Of a DNA stretch of 64,000 nucleotides, positions 18,001-26,091 are shown in pieces (positions within the stretch are counted from its first letter, which is position 1; the number at the start of each line of letters is the position of its first letter). Both the position numbers and the translations under genes were made by a program. A model generated the notes under the pieces. That model was not told the DNA's origin and did not search any database. It saw nothing but the letters and a program-made list of their open reading frames with translations. Source of the DNA: JAGDVO01 sp964590075 [NCBI: uncultured Aquificales bacterium]. GTDB taxonomy: Bacteria > Thermosulfidibacterota > Thermosulfidibacteria > Thermosulfidibacterales. The stretch covers positions 62,001-126,000 of the forward strand of contig CAZPXS010000005.1 of the NCBI GenBank assembly GCA_964590075.1, given 5' to 3'.

Positions 18001-18582
18001 TTACCTATAGCGGTTGGTTAGTATACCCTCTATACCTCTTCTTATGAAGGATACTCCGAAGGCGGTAAGTAGTAGTAGAGTAACTTTAGATATACCCTTT
18101 ACTCCTCTTTCACCCATTATCTTTATTATCCAACCACTATAGGATAGTATCCCGTAACAAACAAAGAGGTTAAGTGTAAAGCTAACAAAGGTGGCTATGT
18201 AACCGTATAATTCCGATGAAACGAGTAGAGCGGTTAGTGTGGCAGGACCTACTATTAGAGGTACGGTGAGAGGTACAATCGGATCACTATCTGTATAGTC
18301 GCTTTCGCTATAGTAACTTGTTGATGAGAGTAGTTCTTTTATAGATAGTGCGATTAGGAGGATACCACCTGCGATTTTGAGATCATCTAGGGTAATTCCA
18401 ACTATACTCAGTATGCTTTTTCCTACCACTATGAATAGGAGTCCGCCGAAAAAGGCGTAGATTATAGAGATCCTGAGCTTTTCCTTTGAACCTGCAAAAC
18501 CGAGAGCAATATAGGTGGGTACTATACCTATAGGATCTATGGCGAGAAATATGGTTATGAAACTATTTATGAATTTTTCCAT
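18001..18582 (-). CDS. MarC-family integral membrane protein
   Basis: A 193-residue protein with six hydrophobic segments and the MarC pattern: FLAIDPIGIVPTYIAL at the first helix, FGGLLFIVVGKSIL, FKIAGGILL-like spacing, and the re-entrant-type PLTVPLIVGPATLTALL. The family is widely annotated as MarC or UPF0056 and its transport substrate is unknown. It starts right after the CDF stop (no gap), so it is the last gene of the ArnT/DGC/CDF operon. Confidence 0.85.
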   Translation of the reverse strand: MEKFINSFITIFLAIDPIGIVPTYIALGFAGSKEKLRISIIYAFFGGLLFIVVGKSILSIVGITLDDLKIAGGILLIALSIKELLSSTSYYSESDYTDSDPIVPLTVPLIVGPATLTALLVSSELYGYIATFVSFTLNLFVCYGILSYSGWIIKIMGERGVKGISKVTLLLLTAFGVSFIRRGIEGILTNRYR

Positions 18583-19455
18583 CTAGTCTTCTCTTTTATC
18601 TGGATCTATATGGATGGTTATCTCTGTGTCGGGGTGTTTTTCTCTCATCCTGCTTTCTATCTTTTCGCATATCCTGTGTGCCTCTTCCACGGTGAGATCC
18701 TTAGGTACGGTGACATGTACGTCCACAAAGCATCTTTTCCCAGCCCTTCTACTTCTCAATCTATGGTAACTTACGACGTTGTTACTATCTTCCTCTTCAA
18801 TAACATTCGATATTATCGATTCTATGTCATTTAGCTTTTCGTCCTCTATCTTAGCATCGATGAGATAATTTACCGAGTCTACTAAAACCTTAAATACATG
18901 GATTATAACATAGGTTGCTAATACTAGAGCAAGAATCGGATCGATTATGGATATTCCCGTTATTTTCGTTACAACTATGCCTATTATAACTCCGCAGGTT
19001 GTAAGCACATCGCCGAGTATATGATAGCCGTGGGAAGTAAAAATTGGTGAGTTATTATTCTTTCCATGTTTTATCAATTTTATAGATAGTAGGAGATTGA
19101 CTATAATCGTAACGAGAAGTACGATACTACCATGAGTTACATCTTCCAAGGTTGATCTATTTATGAATCTATCTATAGCTTCCTTGACCACCATACCCAT
19201 AGCACAGATTACGAGAGACACTTCGATGATAGATGCGAGATACTCGATCTTACCGTGTCCATAGGGATGAGACTTATCGGGCGGCTTTTCGGATATTCTT
19301 ACCGCTACTACACCCATTATGGCGGAGACTATGTTAACAGCTGATTCAACCGCATCGGATAGTACCGATACGGAGTTTGTTAATATATAGGAGTATAGTT
19401 TCAAGCCACCATTTACCAGCCCAATTAAGATACTTATATAAAATAATCTAACCAT
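18583..19455 (-). CDS. Cation diffusion facilitator (divalent metal efflux)
   Basis: A 290-residue CDF transporter. TM2 carries SVLSDAVESAVN, then the conserved loop SHPYGHGKIEYLAS; TM5 has HILGDVLTT (the HxxxD metal site). The cytosolic ferredoxin-like domain occupies about 210-290, with VDVHVTVP and ITIHIDPD. It exports Zn2+, Fe2+ or similar ions by proton antiport. The second TM2 ligand position is Ser/Asn rather than Asp, as in a common CDF subgroup, so the metal is uncertain. It overlaps the upstream zinc-ribbon miniprotein by 8 bases. Confidence 0.93.
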   Translation of the reverse strand: MVRLFYISILIGLVNGGLKLYSYILTNSVSVLSDAVESAVNIVSAIMGVVAVRISEKPPDKSHPYGHGKIEYLASIIEVSLVICAMGMVVKEAIDRFINRSTLEDVTHGSIVLLVTIIVNLLLSIKLIKHGKNNNSPIFTSHGYHILGDVLTTCGVIIGIVVTKITGISIIDPILALVLATYVIIHVFKVLVDSVNYLIDAKIEDEKLNDIESIISNVIEEEDSNNVVSYHRLRSRRAGKRCFVDVHVTVPKDLTVEEAHRICEKIESRMREKHPDTEITIHIDPDKRED

Positions 19456-19624
19456 TACTTGTTGCTTTGTGCTCTTTATTTATCCCATCTTCCATCTCGA
19501 GTACACTCTTACAATACCAGCATCTTAGAGGCTCCTTATCCATGTGTTTTAAGCGTTTTTCTGAGACGAGGTTACTTTTCCCACATTTACTACATGTTAG
19601 CATTAACACTTTTTCCTTTTCCAT
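19448..19624 (-). CDS. Zinc-ribbon miniprotein upstream of the CDF transporter
   Basis: A 58-residue reading frame from ATG 19624 to a TAG inside the CDF start. It has a CSKCGKSNLV knuckle near residue 11 and CWYCKS near 35, giving CxxC-x20-CxxC, a compact zinc ribbon, then an acidic tail. The downstream ATG at 19603, with AAGGA 9 bases before it, is an equally likely start. It is not similar in sequence to the miniprotein at 12447-12662 outside the knuckles. The 8-base overlap with the CDF metal exporter suggests translational coupling; a metal-related role is inference. Confidence 0.6.
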   Translation of the reverse strand: MEKEKVLMLTCSKCGKSNLVSEKRLKHMDKEPLRCWYCKSVLEMEDGINKEHKATSNG

Positions 19625-19671
19625 GGGGTTTTATTAACATTTATGATTTTACCTGTCAAGTCTTAATCTTT

Positions 19672-21429
19672 TTAATAGACTGTAACTTTATTTTTACCTT
19701 TACGCTTTGACTCATAGAGAGCCATATCGACTCTATCGAGTAACCTTTCTATGCTTTCATTTCCGTCAAATTCTGTTACTCCAAAGCTTGCCGTTACACT
19801 TATGGGACCATAGGGTGTATTTATCTTTGTCTTCTCGATCTTTTCTCTTATTCTTTCCGCTACTCTCTCTGCCCTAATGGCGGAAGTGTGAGGTAGAACT
19901 ATAAGAAATTCCTCACCACCGTATCTCACAGGAATATCGATACTTCTTATATTTTTGGTAATTATATCCCCTGTTACTTTCAAAACAAGATCTCCTATAA
20001 GATGACCGTAACGGTCGTTTATGTCTTTAAAATTATCGATGTCAATCATAATAACACTTATGGGGTATCTATATCTTCTCGCTTTTATAAATTCTTTTTT
20101 TATTTCAGTTTCAAAATAATTCCTGTTAAATAAACCTGTAAGTTTACACTTAGTTGCTTGCTCCATAAGTTCTTCCTTTTCTTTTAGATGAACTAAATTT
20201 CCAACTTCACTTCTTACAAGAAGTAATATTTCTGGTTCTTTTAATATTTTTTCAGCTAAAAATAATTTTTCTTTATCTATTCCTTCACTTATATTCTCAA
20301 AAACTACAACAAAAGTTTCATGATGGAAGTCGTATATGGGTACGGTAAATATGCAAGGTTTTAGTAATCTATCGAATAGCTTGATTTCTTCTTTAATTAA
20401 CTCTCTTTGTCTACTCATAAGAGTGTAGTATGTGATTATATCATTGTGAGTTGATATATGTTTTACTACAAAGTTGTTTTTGTCTAAGATAAAGAGCTTA
20501 CTTGAATATCTTGCAATTAAAAGTGCTTCACTTTCTGGTAATATTTCTCTCAAGCTTTCTTCAATTATAGCTACAAGATTTTTTACTTTACCATCTGATT
20601 GTTGTAAATGATCTAAGTCAAATCTTTCTAAGCTCTTTTTTATGATCGAGCTTATAGTTTTTGTAAGAACAACATCATTACTACTTTGCTGAATTTTAAA
20701 ATAATGCTTGTAATATAAACTAATAACTCTTTGTACAAAATTCTTTACTATTATTTTTCCGTGGTGAGGTAGTATCAGATTTATATCAAGTTTAGAAATC
20801 CTATCAAGTATATTTGATACTTCGAACTTGTTAGGAAAATATATGTACATAAAATCTTCTACTTTTTTAAGATAGTTTTCATCATCTATAAATATATTTT
20901 CGTTTTTATCGGTTTCACTTAGGATTCCAGAAAATAGATCAAATGATATTAGTGATTTCTTATCAGGTATATATGCTATAAAGCTACCGGGAGTATGTAC
21001 GTATGGAGTTGCTATAAAGACAATGTCTAAATTGCCAAATTTGATTATGTGCTCACTTTCTGTTAAAACCGTTAGCCTTATACCATCGGGTAAGAATGTA
21101 GCAAGAAGGGGTAGGTTATTCTTGCTCGTTATTATATTTACGTCAGGGTTTATTTTTATAAGTTCATCTATACAGCCTATGGTGTCTACGTCGGGATGGG
21201 ATATCACTATATGGGTGATATTCTTTGGGTCGATTATTTTCCTTATATTTTCGATTGTTTTATCTCTATTTACATAGCTACCACCATCAAATAGGATACC
21301 TTTACCATCAGAGATAAGTAGATAGGCGTAGGATTGTATCATCTTTGCAGGCCCACTCGTTATAGGAGCACTTACGAGAAAGATATCCTCTGTTATTTTA
21401 ACTGGAGACTCTACTTTTTGTGAAGACAT
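19672..21429 (-). CDS. Diguanylate cyclase with an N-terminal diiron-type metallo-beta-lactamase (ODP-like) domain
   Basis: A 585-residue protein. Residues 1-250 form an MBL fold like the oxygen-reducing domain of flavodiiron proteins: ligands His78, Asp80, Asp82, His145, Asp164 and His222/His223 fall at almost the same spacing, with Asp80 in place of the usual Glu. A middle region (about 250-410) looks GAF-like. The C-terminus is a GGDEF domain with GGEEF at about 503-507 and an intact RxxD inhibitory site (RSID) five residues before it. It should make c-di-GMP, perhaps gated by O2, NO or iron. No flavodoxin domain is present. It overlaps the ArnT-like gene by 19 bases. The coding is more AT-rich than its neighbours. 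Confidence 0.85.
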   Translation of the reverse strand: MSSQKVESPVKITEDIFLVSAPITSGPAKMIQSYAYLLISDGKGILFDGGSYVNRDKTIENIRKIIDPKNITHIVISHPDVDTIGCIDELIKINPDVNIITSKNNLPLLATFLPDGIRLTVLTESEHIIKFGNLDIVFIATPYVHTPGSFIAYIPDKKSLISFDLFSGILSETDKNENIFIDDENYLKKVEDFMYIYFPNKFEVSNILDRISKLDINLILPHHGKIIVKNFVQRVISLYYKHYFKIQQSSNDVVLTKTISSIIKKSLERFDLDHLQQSDGKVKNLVAIIEESLREILPESEALLIARYSSKLFILDKNNFVVKHISTHNDIITYYTLMSRQRELIKEEIKLFDRLLKPCIFTVPIYDFHHETFVVVFENISEGIDKEKLFLAEKILKEPEILLLVRSEVGNLVHLKEKEELMEQATKCKLTGLFNRNYFETEIKKEFIKARRYRYPISVIMIDIDNFKDINDRYGHLIGDLVLKVTGDIITKNIRSIDIPVRYGGEEFLIVLPHTSAIRAERVAERIREKIEKTKINTPYGPISVTASFGVTEFDGNESIERLLDRVDMALYESKRKGKNKVTVY

Positions 21430-22916
21430 AGTTCAGATTCCTCATACTTACAGCATATTATAGGGTTACCGAATTTTTCCTCCGAGGATTTACCTTTCTT
21501 TACCCTTACTATTATGTAACCGTTCCTACCAGGTTCGTAATCTTCCAAAACTCTTCTATCCAGGTAATATAGTTCGTTAGCTCTTGTAGAACCATACATT
21601 AGTACTGTCTGATTGTCAACTATCTTTTTAATTTTTTCCATGCAGATTTTAGCTGAGTGATAACTTCTATCGGCAAAAGGCTGAAATACTAATATGTAGT
21701 AAATAGAAAATGCCAGAGAGATAGATAAATAGAAAAGTTTTTTAAAGAATGAGTACAAAATAGTGATAATGAATATCATTCCAGTTATAGCAGAAATAAT
21801 AGCGTAATTATACGATTTCCAGTAGATTAGCTTCGATATATTAAACAGTATAAATATTCCAAAAATAATTATCGATAAATTTTTAGATAGATTCAACATT
21901 TTTGTGTCCTTTATGTTTTGTATTGAATGCGCGGTTATAATGGATAGAGCCGGATAAGAAAAGAGAATATAGGATGACCTTTTTGTAACGGATAGCGAAA
22001 AGAAAATGAGTATTGTAAAAAACCAGGTTACAAAGAATGTGAGTTTTTCATCTTTTTCTTCTTTGAAGTATTTAAATATAACTGGTATGAAGGCTGACCA
22101 TGGAGAGAATTTTGCTATTATATCTGGAATATAGTAGAATGTCGATGATTCCCAGCTATAGTTAGTGGAGAATCTTTTTAAGTTTTCTTCAAGTATCACT
22201 TCTCTAAAGAAATCTTCGATTCCTACAAGTATGGACCAGATTAGAGAAAGAGAGATGGTTATAGTAAGGGATAGTGATAGATAGATTACGAATTTTTTAG
22301 GAGGTCTTTCAAGTTTGACTATACTGTAGGATATAATAACAATTAGTGGGAGAAGTATCGCTACCGGTCCTTTGGTTAAGAATCCCAAGGTCATGGGTAT
22401 AAAGGAAAGTAGTGTGAGTAAGTTTTTATTCTCCCTGAGACCTAAAAGGAGCATATATAGGGTTATGGTCATGAACATTAGTAGCGTCATATCGGTTATG
22501 GGGCTTCTTATATAGTATAAAAATATGTTACAACTTGAGAGTATCATAACGGCAAGTATCGAGGTCTCTCTACTGAGCATTTTTCTTGATATCAGGTATG
22601 TAATAAGGAGAGTTATAGCTCCTGCTATTATTATGGGTATCCTTGCGCTCCATTCCGTTACCTTTCCATCGTTAAATAGGAGCGATGATATAGCTATCTC
22701 CCATACAACTAAGGGAGGTTTCGTTATCCTCGGACTACCGTTATACTCGGGTACTATCCATTTTCCGTAATCTATGGCATTCTGGGCAGGAATCAGGTAT
22801 CTACCCTCATCTATATCCCATAGCGATATGTTGTTTATCGCTAGTATCTGGATGGCAAAGTAGATAATAAAGAAGATTAGACCTGTTTTAACATCTATAA
22901 TATTGTCTTTTTTCAT
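21411..22916 (-). CDS. GT-C glycosyltransferase, ArnT/PMT-like (lipid-linked sugar transfer)
   Basis: A 501-residue membrane protein with about 11-12 hydrophobic segments. The first periplasmic loop has SLWDIDEGRYLIPAQ with the catalytic-type Asp-Glu, followed by PRITKPPLVVW, the hallmark of the PMT/ArnT (GT83/GT39) family. The soluble C-terminus (about 425-501) is short. Family members transfer a sugar from a polyprenyl phosphate to lipid A or to protein; which one is not decidable here. It is the first gene of the minus operon. No clear Shine-Dalgarno precedes the ATG, and the predicted promoter would leave only a 3-base leader. Confidence 0.82.
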   Translation of the reverse strand: MKKDNIIDVKTGLIFFIIYFAIQILAINNISLWDIDEGRYLIPAQNAIDYGKWIVPEYNGSPRITKPPLVVWEIAISSLLFNDGKVTEWSARIPIIIAGAITLLITYLISRKMLSRETSILAVMILSSCNIFLYYIRSPITDMTLLMFMTITLYMLLLGLRENKNLLTLLSFIPMTLGFLTKGPVAILLPLIVIISYSIVKLERPPKKFVIYLSLSLTITISLSLIWSILVGIEDFFREVILEENLKRFSTNYSWESSTFYYIPDIIAKFSPWSAFIPVIFKYFKEEKDEKLTFFVTWFFTILIFFSLSVTKRSSYILFSYPALSIITAHSIQNIKDTKMLNLSKNLSIIIFGIFILFNISKLIYWKSYNYAIISAITGMIFIITILYSFFKKLFYLSISLAFSIYYILVFQPFADRSYHSAKICMEKIKKIVDNQTVLMYGSTRANELYYLDRRVLEDYEPGRNGYIIVRVKKGKSSEEKFGNPIICCKYEESELCLHKK

Positions 22917-22938
22917 AGGATTTGTAAATTATTATAAA
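22910..22938 (+). promoter_or_regulatory. Predicted promoter for hisB
   Basis: TTTTCA (22910-22915), 17-base spacer, TATAAA (22933-22938); start near 22945, then AGGAGGAG before the hisB ATG at 22970. The -35 is weak, and the element overlaps the start of the divergent transferase gene. Confidence 0.35.
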
Positions 22939-22954
22939 GTCAAAGTGTAGTCAA
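22926..22954 (-). promoter_or_regulatory. Predicted promoter for the ArnT-like operon, near-leaderless
   Basis: On the minus strand TTGACT (22949-22954), 17-base spacer, TAATTT (22926-22931); start near 22919, only 3 bases before the ATG at 22916. A second TTGACT copy lies 11 bases downstream (22938-22943), forming a direct repeat. Confidence 0.4.
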
Positions 22955-22969
22955 TAAGGAGGAGATTCG

Positions 22970-23554
22970 ATGAGACAAGCTAAGGTGGAAAGGGTTACCA
23001 GGGAAACGGATATAAAATTAGTACTAAATCTCGATGGTAGGGGTGAGTTTAAAGGTACTACGACGATAGGATTCATGGATCATATGATGGAACTTTTGGC
23101 CAAGCATTCCGGTTTTGACATTGAAGTATCAGCAAAGGGAGATACCGATGTTGATTATCACCACCTGATAGAGGATTTGGGGATAGTTTTTGGTTTAGCA
23201 TTTAAAGAGGCCCTTGGGGATAAGATGGGTATAAGAAGATATGGGCATTCCGCTGTTCCTATGGATGAGGCTCTTGTGGTTACCGCGCTTGATATTTCAG
23301 GTAGATCTGGTTATTACCTTAGAAGTACCGTTGATATTTTTAAAATAGCTGTTTTTAATATTCCCCTTGTCGATATAGAGGAGTTCTTTAAGGCTTTCAC
23401 GAGAAGTGCGGATGTTACTCTACATCTTAGGATCCTCGAGGGTATGAATTATCACCATATAATTGAGGCGGCTTTTAAGTCCTTCGCCCTATCTCTTAAG
23501 GAAGCCGTGAGGGTTGAAAATACCGATATACCAAGTACAAAGGGTGTGTTATGA
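22970..23554 (+). CDS. hisB: Imidazoleglycerol-phosphate dehydratase
   Basis: A 194-residue Mn-dependent dehydratase of histidine synthesis, monofunctional (no phosphatase domain). Seen: FMDHMMELLAKHSGFD, VDYHHLIEDLGI, the YGHSAVPMDEAL segment, and MNYHHIIEAAFKSFA near the end; these histidines bind the two Mn ions. AGGAGGAG lies 7 bases before the ATG. It overlaps hisH by 4 bases. First gene of a tightly packed plus operon running to hpt. Confidence 0.97.
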   Translation: MRQAKVERVTRETDIKLVLNLDGRGEFKGTTTIGFMDHMMELLAKHSGFDIEVSAKGDTDVDYHHLIEDLGIVFGLAFKEALGDKMGIRRYGHSAVPMDEALVVTALDISGRSGYYLRSTVDIFKIAVFNIPLVDIEEFFKAFTRSADVTLHLRILEGMNYHHIIEAAFKSFALSLKEAVRVENTDIPSTKGVL

Positions 23555-24150
23555 TTGTTATAGTGGACTATAAGGCTGGTAACATAGGTAGCGTTTATAA
23601 GGCATTTAAGAAGTTTATGGATGCCGTTGAGGTTACCTCTGATCCCGATAGGGTAATCAAGGCCGATAAGTTAGTGGTTCCTGGGGTTGGTTCCTTCGGG
23701 GACTGTATGAAAAAGTTGAGTGATCTAAAACTCGATAGTGCCATAGTAGAGTTCGTTAAAACCGGTCGCCCCATACTTGGCATATGTATAGGTTTACAGA
23801 TCTTTTTTGAGGAGAGTGAGGAATCGGAAGGAACCAAGGGACTTGGGATAATAAAGGGAAAGGTGGTAAAGTTTCCAAGGGGCTTGAAGATACCACACAT
23901 GGGTTGGAATAGTGTGAATTTTATAAGGGATATCGGTTTGACAAAGGGATTAAAAGATGGCGAGTACTTTTATTTCGTCCATTCCTACTATGCGGATTGT
24001 GCCGATAGGGACGCTATCGGTGGTGTCACTCACTATGGCGTTACTTTCCCATCGGTAATAGTGAAGGATAACATATATCTAGTTCAGTTTCATCCAGAGA
24101 AGAGTTATATTCCTGGATTGAAAGTTATAGAGAACTTTTGCAAGATCTAA
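23551..24150 (+). CDS. hisH: Imidazole glycerol phosphate synthase, glutaminase subunit
   Basis: A 199-residue class I glutamine amidotransferase that feeds ammonia to HisF. It has VVPGVGSFGDCM, the nucleophile cysteine in ILGICIGLQIFFEES, and the catalytic His-Glu in VQFHPEKS. HisF is not in the window; the next gene is a DUF89 protein. The start ATG overlaps the hisB stop as ATGA. Confidence 0.96.
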   Translation: MIVIVDYKAGNIGSVYKAFKKFMDAVEVTSDPDRVIKADKLVVPGVGSFGDCMKKLSDLKLDSAIVEFVKTGRPILGICIGLQIFFEESEESEGTKGLGIIKGKVVKFPRGLKIPHMGWNSVNFIRDIGLTKGLKDGEYFYFVHSYYADCADRDAIGGVTHYGVTFPSVIVKDNIYLVQFHPEKSYIPGLKVIENFCKI

Positions 24151-24163
24151 ACGAGGGAAAGTG

Positions 24164-25015
24164 ATGGAGATACATTCGGAATGTTACCCCTGTATAGTTA
24201 AGCAGGCCCTGGATACTTTAAAGCTTATCCCGATGGATGAAGAGTTGAGAAAGAGTATAATGGTGGATGTATTAAACAGATTGGCTAATTTACCGACCAA
24301 TCTACCACCTCCCTATATATCTAGGAAGATTTACTCAATCTGTAGCCAGAGATCAGGTGTAAAGGATCCCTTTGGCGAAATAAAGAGAAAGTCTAACCTC
24401 ATGGCTCTCGGGATGTTACCTTTACTCAGGGAGAGGGTAAAAAGTAGCGAAGATCCTCTGTTTGAAGCTATAAGGTTAGCTATAGTTGGTAACATAATAG
24501 ATTACGGGGCTGGTAGGACCTTTACGCTTGAAGATATCTCCTCCTTCGATTCTATACCGATAAGGATAAACCATTACTTCTATTTTGTAGAGGATCTGAA
24601 AGGTTCGAGGACTATTTTATACATAGGTGATAACGCGGGTGAGATAGTTTTTGATCTTGTCTTTGTAGAGTTACTATCCAATCTCAACAAAAAGGTTTAC
24701 TTTGCGGTGAGAGGGAAGCCCATAATAAATGATGTTACCGTTGAGGATGCTAAGTTTGTCGGTATGGATAGGTATGCTGAGATAGTGGATAGTGGATCGG
24801 ATGCACCGGGTGTAGCTCTCGATGTGGTAACGGATAGGTTCAAGCATCTTTTAGGAAGTGCTGATATGGTCATATCAAAGGGTCAGGGTAACTTTGAGAC
24901 CCTCGAGGATTATAGGAGAGATAAACTCTACTTTTTCCTAAGGGTAAAGTGTGATGTTGTCGCGAGGATACTTAGTGCGAATGTGGGAGATATAATAATA
25001 GCGAGGAAGGGATAA
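24164..25015 (+). CDS. DUF89-family metal-dependent phosphatase (damage-control type)
   Basis: A 283-residue DUF89/ARMT1-like protein of the short archaeal type. Seen: N-terminal CYPCIVKQALDTL (paired cysteines); DPFGEIKRKSN; the metal and phosphate residues YIGDNAGEIVFDLVFVE; and SGSDAPGV and ISKGQGNFETLED in the C-terminal Rossmann-like part. Family members are Mn/Ni/Co-dependent phosphatases proposed to destroy harmful phosphometabolites. ATG 24164 is chosen, with GAGGGAAA upstream; a GTG lies directly before it. The stop shares one base with the next start. Confidence 0.85.
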   Translation: MEIHSECYPCIVKQALDTLKLIPMDEELRKSIMVDVLNRLANLPTNLPPPYISRKIYSICSQRSGVKDPFGEIKRKSNLMALGMLPLLRERVKSSEDPLFEAIRLAIVGNIIDYGAGRTFTLEDISSFDSIPIRINHYFYFVEDLKGSRTILYIGDNAGEIVFDLVFVELLSNLNKKVYFAVRGKPIINDVTVEDAKFVGMDRYAEIVDSGSDAPGVALDVVTDRFKHLLGSADMVISKGQGNFETLEDYRRDKLYFFLRVKCDVVARILSANVGDIIIARKG

Positions 25016-26091
25016 TGAGTATCTGGCCAAAGATGGTGATAGGTGAATTTGAGTTTGAACATCCAATAATACAGGGTGGCATGGCTGTTGGAGTTTCTCT
25101 ACATAGACTTGCAGGTTCTGTAAGTAGGGAAGGAGCGCTTGGTGTTATTGCCGGTAGCGCCATAGGTCTTATGGGTAGGGATAGGTTTAAAAATCTCTAT
25201 CAGGCGGATGTGGAGATACTAAAGGAAGAGATAGTAAAGGCTAAGGAGTTATCGGGTGGTAAACCAATAGCGGTTAATATAATGGTTGCGGTAAATAGAT
25301 ACGAGGGGAAGGTTTTAGCTGCTATAGATGCTGGAGCTGAGTTTATAATATCCGGGGCCGGTTTACCTTTAAATCTACCTGAGATTGCAGAAGGTAGGAG
25401 TGTTTGTCTACTACCTATAGTCTCTAATGTGAGGGCAGCCGAAATAATAGTGAAAAGGTGGTGGGATAGATACAGGAGGTTACCAGACGCCTTTATTCTG
25501 GAGGGTCCACTCGCAGGTGGTCACCTCGGTTTTAAGGAGGATGAACTTATTGAAGGTAATGAACCCGATACCTTTAAGCTTTTAGAGGAGCTGGTCGATT
25601 TTACAGAAAGAGTAAGGGTAAAGTATGGTTTTAGGATTCCTGTGATACTTGCTGGAGGTGTATTCTACGGTTGGGATATAAAGAAAGCCTTCATGTATGG
25701 TGCAAGTGGTGTACAGATGGCAACAAGATTCGTTGCAACTTATGAGTGTGATGTACATGAGAATTTTAAGAATCTCTATGTTAGGGCGAAAAAGGATGAT
25801 GTTGTTATAATAAAGAGTCCTGTTGGTATGCCAGCAAGAGCCATAAAAACTGAGTTTGTCGAAAGGATGATGAAGGGGGAAACAAGACCGGTCAGATGTA
25901 GCTATGCCTGTCTTAAGCCATGTGATCCAAAAAGGGTACCTTACTGTATAGCAGAAGCTCTTCTTAACGCCCAGAGAGGGGATCTGGAAAATGGCCTCTT
26001 CTTCTGTGGTAAGAGGGTTGATGAGGTAAAAAGGATAGTTAGTGTGAAAGAACTCGTAACGGAACTGGTATCGGAGTATCAAAGCGCATGA
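25015..26091 (+). CDS. Nitronate monooxygenase-like FMN enzyme (NPD/FabK superfamily)
   Basis: A 358-residue TIM-barrel flavoprotein. It starts with the family opening HPIIQGGMAVGVS, then GALGVIAGSA, AVNIMVA, an ISGAGLP strand, EGPLAGGHLGF (active-site His) and ILAGGVFYGWDIKKAFMYGASGVQMATRFVAT (FMN phosphate site). The C-terminal 75 residues hold a cysteine-rich block CSYACLKPCDPKR...YCIAEAL...FFCGKRV, found in the anaerobe-type subgroup and suggesting a metal or Fe-S site. The real substrate is unknown; nitronate oxidation is only the family label. It overlaps the radical SAM gene by 4 bases. Confidence 0.82.
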   Translation: MSIWPKMVIGEFEFEHPIIQGGMAVGVSLHRLAGSVSREGALGVIAGSAIGLMGRDRFKNLYQADVEILKEEIVKAKELSGGKPIAVNIMVAVNRYEGKVLAAIDAGAEFIISGAGLPLNLPEIAEGRSVCLLPIVSNVRAAEIIVKRWWDRYRRLPDAFILEGPLAGGHLGFKEDELIEGNEPDTFKLLEELVDFTERVRVKYGFRIPVILAGGVFYGWDIKKAFMYGASGVQMATRFVATYECDVHENFKNLYVRAKKDDVVIIKSPVGMPARAIKTEFVERMMKGETRPVRCSYACLKPCDPKRVPYCIAEALLNAQRGDLENGLFFCGKRVDEVKRIVSVKELVTELVSEYQSA

